DNA of 21,364 nucleotides from JACJXF01 sp964349045 (GTDB lineage: Bacteria > Bacteroidota > Bacteroidia > Bacteroidales > GCA-2748055): positions 1 through 21,364 of the forward strand of contig CAYGFI010000080.1 in NCBI GenBank assembly GCA_964349045.1, given 5' to 3'. The notes under the pieces are model-generated. The model was not told the DNA's origin. It made no database searches and saw nothing but the letters and a program-made list of their open reading frames with translations. Of this stretch, positions 1-5,957 are shown one piece after another; within the stretch, counting starts at the first letter, position 1; each line of letters begins with the position of its first letter. Both the position numbers and the translations under genes were made by a program.

Positions 1-70
1 AACGATTTACTGGCAAACTCCATCGGGGTGATTTTGGGTTCCTGGTTTTTTGGCTGGAAAAGAAGAAGAC
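1..70 (+). repeat. Direct repeat copy 1 (3' end of VanZ-like gene)
   Basis: Bases 1-70 match 2899-2968 with mismatches only at 56 (G against T) and 60 (A against G). The first 55 bases are identical. The repeat is cut by the window start, so its true length is unknown. Confidence 0.9.
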
Positions 71-93
71 CTGGTGTCACTTTTCGATTTTGA
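1..93 (+). CDS. VanZ-like family protein, C-terminal fragment (gene starts before the window)
   Basis: The first 31 codons are open and end in TGA. They encode NDLLANSIGVILGSWFFGWK followed by a basic tail, which is the last membrane helix of VanZ-like proteins (a D-LAN-G pattern before the helix). Nothing can be said about the N-terminal part, which lies outside the window. The same 70 bases recur at 2899-2968 with two differences, after which the two copies diverge: this copy ends in PGVTFRF, the other in QRLKGSQSL. VanZ-like proteins are small membrane proteins of mostly unknown function that often sit near polysaccharide loci. Whether this copy is intact cannot be judged here. Confidence 0.6.
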   Translation, partial: NDLLANSIGVILGSWFFGWKRRRPGVTFRF

Positions 94-277
94 AATTTGA
101 GTCTCCCGAATAAAATACCTAATCATAAAACTTCATATTAATAATAGTTATACTAAAATATAAATTCAATTTGTATATTTGTATAAACCACAAATGAAAA
201 ATGTTTTATACACGTAAAGTATATCTTGAGTTGAAGGAGCATGCTACAAAAAAGCAGTATAACCTTTTGTCATTTAT

Positions 278-309
278 CTTGCTTTCACAACTTTAGTATA
301 TTAACTTTG
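278..309 (+). promoter_or_regulatory. Probable Bacteroidota-type promoter for the AbiEii module
   Basis: TAACTTTG at 302-309 matches the -7 consensus TAnnTTTG. CTTG at 278-281 lies 20 bases upstream in the -33 position. Transcription would start about 15 bases before the ATG at 331. The A+T-rich stretch 94-277 upstream holds no gene; it contains a second TATATTTG (174-181) without a good -33 partner. Confidence 0.5.
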
Positions 310-330
310 ACATCACTTTTATCATATTAG

Positions 331-636
331 ATGGATTCACAACAGAGGCATAAAATTCTACAATCACTTATGTGGGATTATTCCATTTCTGCAGGCGATA
401 TGGAAGATTTACTTGACGGCAATATTGATAAGGCAGGCCACTATTCACGCGAGAATTTATTTGGTAAGATGATAAAAGGGCTGCCATGGTACACTTTACT
501 ACAACTCATTCCTGCAGAAAGCGTGAAGAAGCTGCTGACCGATGAAGTAATTGAAACACTTTGGCCTGAATCTGTTAAAACGCAGTATAAATATGTCAGA
601 AAAAGATTACAGGAAGCTTTACCTGACTCAGGATAA
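331..636 (+). CDS. Small protein partnered with an AbiEii-like nucleotidyltransferase (possible antitoxin, DUF6922-like)
   Basis: A 101-residue soluble protein without a signal peptide or membrane segment. Its features are an LMWDYSIS segment near residues 13-20, a conserved-looking RENLFGKMIKGLPWYTLL stretch in the middle and an LLTDEVIETLWP segment near residue 70. This layout resembles the short WDY-containing proteins (DUF6922-like) that Bacteroidota often encode directly upstream of AbiEii/AbiGii nucleotidyltransferases. That family assignment comes from memory of the pattern, not a search. Its 3' end overlaps the next gene by 44 bases in another frame, which suggests translational coupling. 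By position it would be the antitoxin or adaptor of the pair, which is inference. No classic AbiEi winged-helix is apparent. Confidence 0.6.
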   Translation: MDSQQRHKILQSLMWDYSISAGDMEDLLDGNIDKAGHYSRENLFGKMIKGLPWYTLLQLIPAESVKKLLTDEVIETLWPESVKTQYKYVRKRLQEALPDSG

Positions 637-1306
637 GGTACTTTTGGAATTGAAACCGGCGCTCTCTTCTTTTTATCTGACAGGGGGTACGGCATTGGGA
701 AGGTTTTATCTTAACCACAGATTCAGTGAGGATTTGGATTTCTTCATGAATAATAGTGATACTTTCAATTCAACATTAAGAAATGTAGAAAAAGTACTGA
801 TAAACAACTTTTCTTTGTTAAAAAACCAAAGTGTCGTCTACGAAAATTTCGTCAGATACTATATTGAAGATAACGAGACAGTACTTAAAATTGAATTTGT
901 AAATGATATAAATTACAGGTGTGGAGAACCAAATACTTATCAGTTCGGTTTTATAGATACTCCGATTAATATTCTGACCAATAAGCTCACCGCCATTGTC
1001 GGACGTGATGAGCCGAAAGATATTTTTGATATATATTCAATTGCAAGCCACTACATGTTCAACTGGATGGAGATATTCAATGAAGTCAGGAACAAAGCAA
1101 TAATTAACGAAATTGATGTGGAACAGCGAATAAAGAGTTTTCCGGTTCAACTTCTTCAAAAGGTTGATTGGCATGTTCAGGCTGTGGATCCTGACGATGT
1201 TAACAACGCAATTCAGACTATTGCAAATGATTTCTTCCTGGGATTAGATAATTCATTAGGAGCAAATAAACCTGTTATAGAAGATGCAATTGTTATTTGC
1301 ATATAA
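593..1306 (+). CDS. Nucleotidyltransferase of the AbiEii/AbiGii toxin family
   Basis: A 237-residue protein in the polymerase-beta nucleotidyltransferase fold. GGTALGRFYL (residues 31-40) followed by RFSEDLDFF (43-51) gives the GG-(S/T) turn and the paired acidic metal ligands Asp47 and Asp49. Further on, LKIEFV is a candidate for the third acidic position, and the KLTAIVGRDEPKDIFDIY block is typical of AbiEii proteins. Known members transfer nucleotides to RNA or protein targets and act as toxins of type IV or related toxin-antitoxin systems, including phage abortive infection. I chose the ATG at 593 over the upstream TTG at 551 because the family begins shortly before the helix at residue 5 and the ATG is the conventional codon. 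The gene overlaps its upstream partner by 44 bases and is probably co-transcribed with it. Confidence 0.82.
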   Translation: MSEKDYRKLYLTQDKVLLELKPALSSFYLTGGTALGRFYLNHRFSEDLDFFMNNSDTFNSTLRNVEKVLINNFSLLKNQSVVYENFVRYYIEDNETVLKIEFVNDINYRCGEPNTYQFGFIDTPINILTNKLTAIVGRDEPKDIFDIYSIASHYMFNWMEIFNEVRNKAIINEIDVEQRIKSFPVQLLQKVDWHVQAVDPDDVNNAIQTIANDFFLGLDNSLGANKPVIEDAIVICI

Positions 1307-1530
1307 GACAATAACTGTATCATACAAAATATGTCCTATTTTAAGTTTACTTCACGCTCAATGCTTTACGCTTAAAACTTTTGTCTATATACTTTTGTCT
1401 TTTGTCTGCCTTGAACTTTGAACACGAATCCCGAATCCCGAAATTAAAGGTATTATATTATTTACACAGTCATATTAAAGAACCATATCTTTTGCGTTCA
1501 GCTTTTCCCCGATAATTGTCAATAAACCGG

Positions 1531-1561
1531 ATTGAAAATAATACAAAGTTTTGTTACTTTG
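1531..1561 (+). promoter_or_regulatory. Probable promoter for the mntA-hepT pair
   Basis: ATTG at 1531-1534, a 19-base spacer, then TTACTTTG at 1554-1561, one base off the TAnnTTTG consensus. The predicted start of transcription lies about 30 bases before the ATG at 1597. The gap 1307-1530 before it is low-complexity (repeated TTTTGTCT and CCCGAAT words) and shows no gene. Confidence 0.45.
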
Positions 1562-1596
1562 CATGATATTATATTTTAATTACATATTTAATTAAA

Positions 1597-1938
1597 ATGC
1601 CATTCTCTACAAGTTTATTAAATGAAATTGAAGCGTCAAGAAAAGAAAAACTTGAAAAGAAAAGACATGAAATTCTTGAACAAACAATAATTGAAATTAA
1701 AAAAGTTTTTAAGAATTCAAACGTTCAGGAAGTCTATATAACGGGATCAATAGTAATTCCAAATAAATTTACTTCACGCTCTGATATAGATATTGCAGTA
1801 AAAGGCTTGTCAGCAATTGATTACTTTCCAATAATTTCCAAACTGGAAGAATCACTTTTAAGAACTATTGAAATTATCGAAATTGAGAACTGTCTGTTTT
1901 CTGATAAAATAATTAACGCCGGATTAAAGGTTATATAA
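1597..1938 (+). CDS. mntA: MNT-type nucleotidyltransferase, probable MntA antitoxin
   Basis: A 113-residue minimal nucleotidyltransferase. The signature is TGSIVIPNKFTSRSDIDIAV (residues 49-68), with Gly50-Ser51 and metal ligands Asp63 and Asp65. Eleven residues separate the GS pair from DxD, one more than the common GSX10DXD spacing, and the usual A-(R/K)-G after GS is replaced by VIP. In characterised MNT/HEPN systems this enzyme AMPylates the tyrosine of the HepT RXXXXHXY motif and so silences the RNase. The stop codon is followed one base later by the ATG of the HEPN gene, as expected for a two-gene operon. The N-terminal 35 residues form a charged, Lys/Glu-rich helix. The pairing makes the MntA role likely; activity with the longer loop is inferred. 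Confidence 0.75.
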   Translation: MPFSTSLLNEIEASRKEKLEKKRHEILEQTIIEIKKVFKNSNVQEVYITGSIVIPNKFTSRSDIDIAVKGLSAIDYFPIISKLEESLLRTIEIIEIENCLFSDKIINAGLKVI

Positions 1939-1939
1939 A

Positions 1940-2407
1940 ATGCAAGAAAAATTTTCAACCCTTTGGGCATACATAGGGTATCAGGAAGATACAATTGCAG
2001 CGATTTTTATCAAAATAGCCAGGTTGAAACCTTTGAATGAAGATAAATCAGTGCATATTGCTTATCAGTTGCACAATTTATATTCAGCTTATGAAGATCT
2101 GTTTAAGGAAATATCTCATACGTTTGAAAATAATATTGAACGGGATTCAGGATTTCATAAGAACCTTCTGATACGAATGAAGATTGCCATACCTGGAATT
2201 CGTCCCAATGTTTTAACAGAAGAAAGCTATTTAGTACTCGGTGAATTAATGGCTTTTAGACATGTATTTCGCCATGGATATAATTATAATCTTGCTTCCG
2301 ATAAATTGGAATTTCTTAGGAAGAAAATCCTGAAACAGAAAAATTCTATTGATTCGGATATCAGAATTTTTAAACAATTTCTTGAGGAAGGTTTCACGAC
2401 AAAATAG
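1940..2407 (+). CDS. hepT: HEPN-domain ribonuclease toxin, HepT-like
   Basis: A 155-residue, mostly helical protein. RHVFRHGYNY (residues 107-116) contains Arg107-x4-His112-x-Tyr114, which fits the RX4HXY motif of HepT toxins. Arg and His are the RNase catalytic pair and Tyr is the residue modified by the MNT partner. A glutamate-rich YEDLFKEI helix (51-58) is in the usual place for HEPN folds. Known HepT proteins cleave RNA, including tRNA ends, when the antitoxin is lost, and several act against phage. The gene begins one base after the mntA stop. About 60 bases downstream of it start the remnants of an epimerase gene. Family confidence is good; substrate and biological role are not visible. 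Confidence 0.75.
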   Translation: MQEKFSTLWAYIGYQEDTIAAIFIKIARLKPLNEDKSVHIAYQLHNLYSAYEDLFKEISHTFENNIERDSGFHKNLLIRMKIAIPGIRPNVLTEESYLVLGELMAFRHVFRHGYNYNLASDKLEFLRKKILKQKNSIDSDIRIFKQFLEEGFTTK

Positions 2408-2465
2408 ATTCATTGTCGGATAAGGCAAAGTCTCTCTCAGCAGAGAATTTAAAAAGTCCCCCGGA

Positions 2466-2667
2466 ATTTTAGAGGTTATTATTCACACGGGGCAGCATTT
2501 TGACAGGTGCAGATTCGACAAAAATTATTGAGGCTGTTAAACTATTATATGGTAAAGAATTCACGGATATAGTTAATCTTTATGGAAATGGACAAGCGTC
2601 CGCTAATATTTGCAAAGAAATATTTGAGTTTGGTATGTCGAGATCTGTTCATATGGATAAAGATTAA
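2466..2667 (+). pseudogene. Scar of a UDP-GlcNAc 2-epimerase gene (wecB/neuC type) with internal deletion
   Basis: Two pieces of one gene abut in different frames. Bases 2472-2504 encode EVIIHTGQHFD, the HTGQH(Y/F)D hallmark near the N-terminus of UDP-N-acetylglucosamine 2-epimerases. From 2500, in another frame, comes LTGADSTKIIEAVKLLYGK and then VNLYGNGQASANICKEIF, the hallmark C-terminal block (a G-D-kI-eal helix, then NPYGDGKAs). It ends in TAA at 2665-2667. The roughly 300 residues between these blocks in an intact enzyme are missing, so no active protein can result. It indicates that a nucleotide-sugar gene of a polysaccharide locus once stood here. Confidence 0.75.
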
Positions 2668-2730
2668 CGTACTGAGTCAGATTTTTTTATAATCCTGATT
2701 CTGTTATGAAAATTACTCTAAACGCGAATC

Positions 2731-2997
2731 ATGAAATTTGGAATTTTCCTTCCCTGGATGTTCCTGGTCCGGCTGGGTTACGATGTGAGCTTTCGTAAAG
2801 ATTTTGCCCGTGCCTTATACTGGGCGCTGTTCGGATTGGCATTCTCCTGGATAACCAAAGGACTTCAGTATTTCATTCCTTACCGTGCCTTTAATATTAA
2901 CGATTTACTGGCAAACTCCATCGGGGTGATTTTGGGTTCCTGGTTTTTTGGCTTGAAGAGAAGAAGACAAAGACTCAAAGGTTCACAAAGTTTATAA
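2731..2997 (+). pseudogene. VanZ-like family protein, N-terminally truncated copy
   Basis: An 88-residue open frame with two hydrophobic segments. KGLQYFIPYRAFNINDLLAN (about 44-63) followed by a glycine-containing helix and a basic tail is the C-terminal half of VanZ-like proteins. The upstream transmembrane part is missing, because in-frame stop codons lie 12 and 24 bases before the ATG. Complete family members are usually 120 residues or more, so this is probably a broken copy, although a short membrane protein may still be made. Its 3' end repeats the sequence at the start of the window. It lies 63 bases after the epimerase scar and runs into a CAAAG-rich intergenic stretch. Confidence 0.6.
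2899..2968 (+). repeat. Direct repeat copy 2 (3' end of VanZ-like gene)
   Basis: Same orientation as 1-70, with 68 of 70 bases identical. Together the two copies bracket the toxin-antitoxin modules and the epimerase scar. Confidence 0.9.
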
Positions 2998-3017
2998 ATT
3001 ATACTTTATAAATTAAT

Positions 3018-3025
3018 TATATTTG
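3018..3025 (+). promoter_or_regulatory. Probable -7 element for the first AAA ATPase gene
   Basis: TATATTTG fits TAnnTTTG, 29 bases before the ATG at 3055. No convincing -33 TTTG is present at the usual spacing. Confidence 0.35.
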
Positions 3026-3054
3026 CAGTGTATGTAAATCGTAATTGATAAAAA

Positions 3055-4260
3055 ATGAAAATTCTGAACAGGCCTGCATATACTGACAGAATAAGGCCAT
3101 TCATAGGCAATGGAGTAATCAAAGTGCTTACCGGGCAGCGTCGTGTAGGGAAAAGTTCCTTATTGCTTCAACTCATAAAGGACATTCAAAAAGAGCATCC
3201 CGGAGCAAACATTATTTATATTAACCGGGAGCTTGAGGAATTTCATTTTATTCAGAATGAGAAAGACTTGTTTTCCTGGCTGAAAGAAAAAATTCGTACA
3301 GACCACGATAATTATCTCTTTGTTGATGAAGTTCAGGATATTAAGGGATTTGAGATTGTCTTCAGAAGTTTGCTGGCGACCGATGCCTGCGATATTTTTT
3401 GCACGGGAAGCAATGCTAATTTACTTTCAGGAGAACTGGCAACTTATTTATCCGGACGTACAATTGAGTTTACGATTCATAGCCTGGGATATGCCGAGTT
3501 TTTATATTTTCACAGATTTACAGACAGTGATGAAGCATTAAAATTATTTTTAAAGTTTGGGGGAATGCCACACCTTTCGCACCTGACACTGGATGAAGAG
3601 ACAGCATTTGAATATCTGCGGAATGTATATTCCACCATTCTCCTTAAGGATGTAGTGAAGCGGGAAGGTATCAGAAATATTGATTTTCTTGAAACGCTGG
3701 TTTCATATCTTGCCGATAACGTGGGCAGTTTATTTTCTGCAACCAATATCAGCAAATTTCTTAAATCCCAGCGTGTTGATATATCTTCTATGGTTATCAT
3801 TAACTATCTGAAAGCATTGAGCAATGCCTTTATCGTCAACAAAGTCAAACGTATTGATATCCGCGGCCTGAAAAAATTCGAAATAGGTGAAAAATACTTT
3901 TTCGAGGACTTGGGGTTAAGGAACTGCGTCGGGAATTTCAATATGGGTAACGACATACACAAACTGATAGAAAACGCCGTGTATCAACATTTGAAATTTC
4001 TGCAATATGATGTATATGTTGGAAAATCTGATGCCTTTGAAATAGATTTTGTTGGAATCCGCCGCGAAAAGAAAGTCTATGTCCAGGTATCGTATATGAT
4101 GACTGACGAAAAAACGCGACAGCGGGAATTTGATCAATTATTAAAGATCACTGATAATTTTCCCAAATATGTCGTAAGCATGGATCCAATGATAATGGGA
4201 GATGTACAGGGAATTCATCATACACACCTGAGAACGTTCCTGATGAAGAATGATTTGTAA
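3055..4260 (+). CDS. AAA_14/DUF4143 family ATPase (first of three)
   Basis: 401 residues. Walker A is GQRRVGKSS (27-35) and Walker B is LFVDE (88-92), followed by VQD. A sensor-like FCTGSNANLLSG segment comes next, and then the GR of the AAA_14 domain. The C-terminal half is DUF4143, which has a winged-helix-like middle (FSATNISKFLKSQ) and a PD-(D/E)XK-like core around FEIDFVG. In this copy the usual E-x-K strand reads VYVQVSYM, so both the Glu and the Lys are replaced. Any nuclease activity of that fold is therefore probably lost or altered. Proteins of this superfamily are abundant in Bacteroidota and archaea; their biochemical role is largely unknown. The gene is monocistronic by spacing (252 bases to the next gene) and about equally distant from both paralogues. 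Confidence 0.85.
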   Translation: MKILNRPAYTDRIRPFIGNGVIKVLTGQRRVGKSSLLLQLIKDIQKEHPGANIIYINRELEEFHFIQNEKDLFSWLKEKIRTDHDNYLFVDEVQDIKGFEIVFRSLLATDACDIFCTGSNANLLSGELATYLSGRTIEFTIHSLGYAEFLYFHRFTDSDEALKLFLKFGGMPHLSHLTLDEETAFEYLRNVYSTILLKDVVKREGIRNIDFLETLVSYLADNVGSLFSATNISKFLKSQRVDISSMVIINYLKALSNAFIVNKVKRIDIRGLKKFEIGEKYFFEDLGLRNCVGNFNMGNDIHKLIENAVYQHLKFLQYDVYVGKSDAFEIDFVGIRREKKVYVQVSYMMTDEKTRQREFDQLLKITDNFPKYVVSMDPMIMGDVQGIHHTHLRTFLMKNDL

Positions 4261-4382
4261 GAATTGACTCATTTCATTTGACACTCCGGCCTTACCCAAT
4301 GTGCCACATGAGCGAAAATAACGCGAAATTGTTTAACTAAACACCTTTAATCTGTATAGTTCATGCTGAGAAAACCTCATAA

Positions 4383-4426
4383 AGACGTTTGTAAAAGTGC
4401 GATGAAATACAAATAGACGTTTGTAA
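4383..4426 (+). repeat. Paired 12-bp direct repeat upstream of the second ATPase gene
   Basis: AGACGTTTGTAA occurs at 4383-4394 and again at 4415-4426, 32 bases apart, about three helical turns. It lies in the gap before the gene at 4513 and upstream of its -7 element, a position suitable for an operator. No regulator is known. The rest of the gap 4261-4512 shows no gene. Confidence 0.4.
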
Positions 4427-4478
4427 TAATGTATTTTTGAAAATTGGAAATTGAACTTCCATTTTTCAATATTTTTAT

Positions 4479-4486
4479 TACTTTTG
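4479..4486 (+). promoter_or_regulatory. Probable -7 element for the second AAA ATPase gene
   Basis: TACTTTTG fits TAnnTTTG and lies 26 bases before the ATG at 4513. The -33 region is not recognisable. A second match, TATTTTTG, lies at 4432-4439. Confidence 0.35.
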
Positions 4487-4512
4487 TTAATCCTTGATTG
4501 GTTTAAAAACAA

Positions 4513-5673
4513 ATGATTAAACGACATGTATATTCCGAATTAAATTTCTCCCTGGATAAGTTCCCGGTAACTTGTATAACAGGCCCCCGCCAGTGTGGTA
4601 AAACTACATTGGCGAAATTCATTTGTTCAGAACGGAAAAAAGACTTTGTTTATCTGGATTTGGAAAAGGTGGAAGACTATAGGCGAATTCAGGATCCCGG
4701 ACTTTTTTTTCAGGATAATCGTGAAAAACTTATTGTAATCGATGAAATACAAAGAAAGCCTGAATTATTCCCTGAAATTCGCGCCGAAGTAGATACTGAT
4801 CGACGGACAGGAAGGTTTTTAATTCTTGGTTCCGCCAGTCCCGATATTATTCTTAATACATCTGAAACATTAGCAGGTCGTGTAAAATATATACACCTGC
4901 ATCCATTCATATTAAGTGAACTAAAAAAAACAACTGACTGGAAAGATATGTTTTTCTGGGGAGGTTTTCCAAATGTAGTTTTAGATAATGATACTCAGTT
5001 TCGCAAAGATTGGCTGGATAACTTTATTTACACTTATCTTGAACGTGATTTACCCATGCTGGGATTAAAAGCTTCCCCTGTTCAGATCCGGAGACTATGG
5101 GAAATGCTTGCTAATCAGTCGGGTAATTTACTTAATTCATCATCTCTTGCACGTTCTTTAGGAGTATCTAATCATACGGTAAATGCTTATATGGATTATC
5201 TTGAAGGCGCCTTTATGATCTACAGAATTGATCCATTTGAAAGTAACATTGGCAAGCGCATTGTAAAATCAAAAAAAGTATTTATAGCCGATACCGGACT
5301 GCTTCATAGATTATTAAGAATCGATAATTATGATCAACTCATGAGTACCCAAATGGCAGGGCACTCCTGGGAAAATTTTGTGTTGATCCAAATCCTTCCC
5401 CTGATCAGAAAAAACTGGAATATATGGTTTTATCGTACACATACAGGCTTTGAAGCCGATCTGGTTTTAGGAAAGGGTCTTATTCCGGAAATATGTTTAG
5501 AAATAAAACTCTCTTCTGCACCCACTTTAACCCGTAGTTTTGCAATTGCAATAAATGATTTACAAACAGTGAAAAATTATATTATTATACCTGCCGGAAA
5601 GAAATATCGCTTAAGGGAAGATATTACTGTATGCAATATCAGTGACTTTTCAGAATTGTTTCTGCAGAATTGA
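4513..5673 (+). CDS. AAA_14/DUF4143 family ATPase (second of three)
   Basis: 386 residues. Walker A is GPRQCGKTT (24-32), Walker B is LIVIDE (73-78) followed by IQ, and a sensor-like LILGSASP segment precedes AGRV. DUF4143 follows: YLERDLPMLG, a winged-helix with SLARSLGVSNHTVNAYMDYL, and KVFIADTGLLHRLL. The PD-(D/E)XK-like core is complete: GFEADLVLG, then CLEIKLS, giving the Asp and the E-x-K pair. Sequence identity to the neighbouring copies looks low outside these motifs, so this is not a recent tandem duplication. No membrane segment is present, so it is cytoplasmic. The function is unknown; ATP-driven action on DNA or a partner protein is a guess based only on the fold. Confidence 0.87.
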   Translation: MIKRHVYSELNFSLDKFPVTCITGPRQCGKTTLAKFICSERKKDFVYLDLEKVEDYRRIQDPGLFFQDNREKLIVIDEIQRKPELFPEIRAEVDTDRRTGRFLILGSASPDIILNTSETLAGRVKYIHLHPFILSELKKTTDWKDMFFWGGFPNVVLDNDTQFRKDWLDNFIYTYLERDLPMLGLKASPVQIRRLWEMLANQSGNLLNSSSLARSLGVSNHTVNAYMDYLEGAFMIYRIDPFESNIGKRIVKSKKVFIADTGLLHRLLRIDNYDQLMSTQMAGHSWENFVLIQILPLIRKNWNIWFYRTHTGFEADLVLGKGLIPEICLEIKLSSAPTLTRSFAIAINDLQTVKNYIIIPAGKKYRLREDITVCNISDFSELFLQN

Positions 5674-5798
5674 AATCATCCAAATGTTTAACCAGATTTA
5701 ATTCAGGAACTAAACTCACTTATACTACATTTTGCTTTTATCTTTTTTCTTTTTAATCCATAAATGAAACGCATAATTGTACTATGAATAAATAGTAT

Positions 5799-5812
5799 TT
5801 ACTCCGGAGTAA
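5799..5812. promoter_or_regulatory. 14-bp perfect palindrome in the gap before the third ATPase
   Basis: TTACTCCGGAGTAA is an exact inverted repeat without a spacer. A smaller dyad (ACTAT...ATAGT, 5781-5796) lies next to it. It could be an operator or the scar of an insertion. The gap 5674-5957 otherwise holds no gene. Confidence 0.4.
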
Positions 5813-5914
5813 TCGGAAGTTTAGTCCTTATCTCACTATCACTCACTAATTTTTAAAACAAATTCCCTTAATCTGCTCCCATTATTAATTATTTGACTAT
5901 TTTTGAGGTTTCTA

Positions 5915-5950
5915 CTTTGAATTATCATGTTAATTCAAAGTTTAACTTTG
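5915..5950 (+). promoter_or_regulatory. Operator-like dyad plus promoter of the third AAA ATPase gene
   Basis: CTTTGAATTA (5915-5924), a 6-base spacer and its exact reverse complement TAATTCAAAG (5931-5940) stand directly before TAACTTTG (5943-5950), a perfect TAnnTTTG element. A repressor bound to the dyad would cover the space between the -33 and -7 regions. The ATG follows 7 bases after the -7 element, so the transcript would have almost no leader. Confidence 0.5.
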
Positions 5951-5957
5951 GTATATC

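Noticed and set aside
241..330. A 29-codon open frame (MLQKSS...) preceded by GAAGGAGC and ending right before the ATG at 331
   Set aside because: The likely promoter of the next gene lies inside it, Bacteroidota rarely use Shine-Dalgarno signals, and the peptide resembles no known leader.
2425..2445. Rho-independent terminator after hepT (TCTCT-CAGC-AGAGA hairpin)
   Set aside because: The stem is only five base pairs and no U-tract follows.
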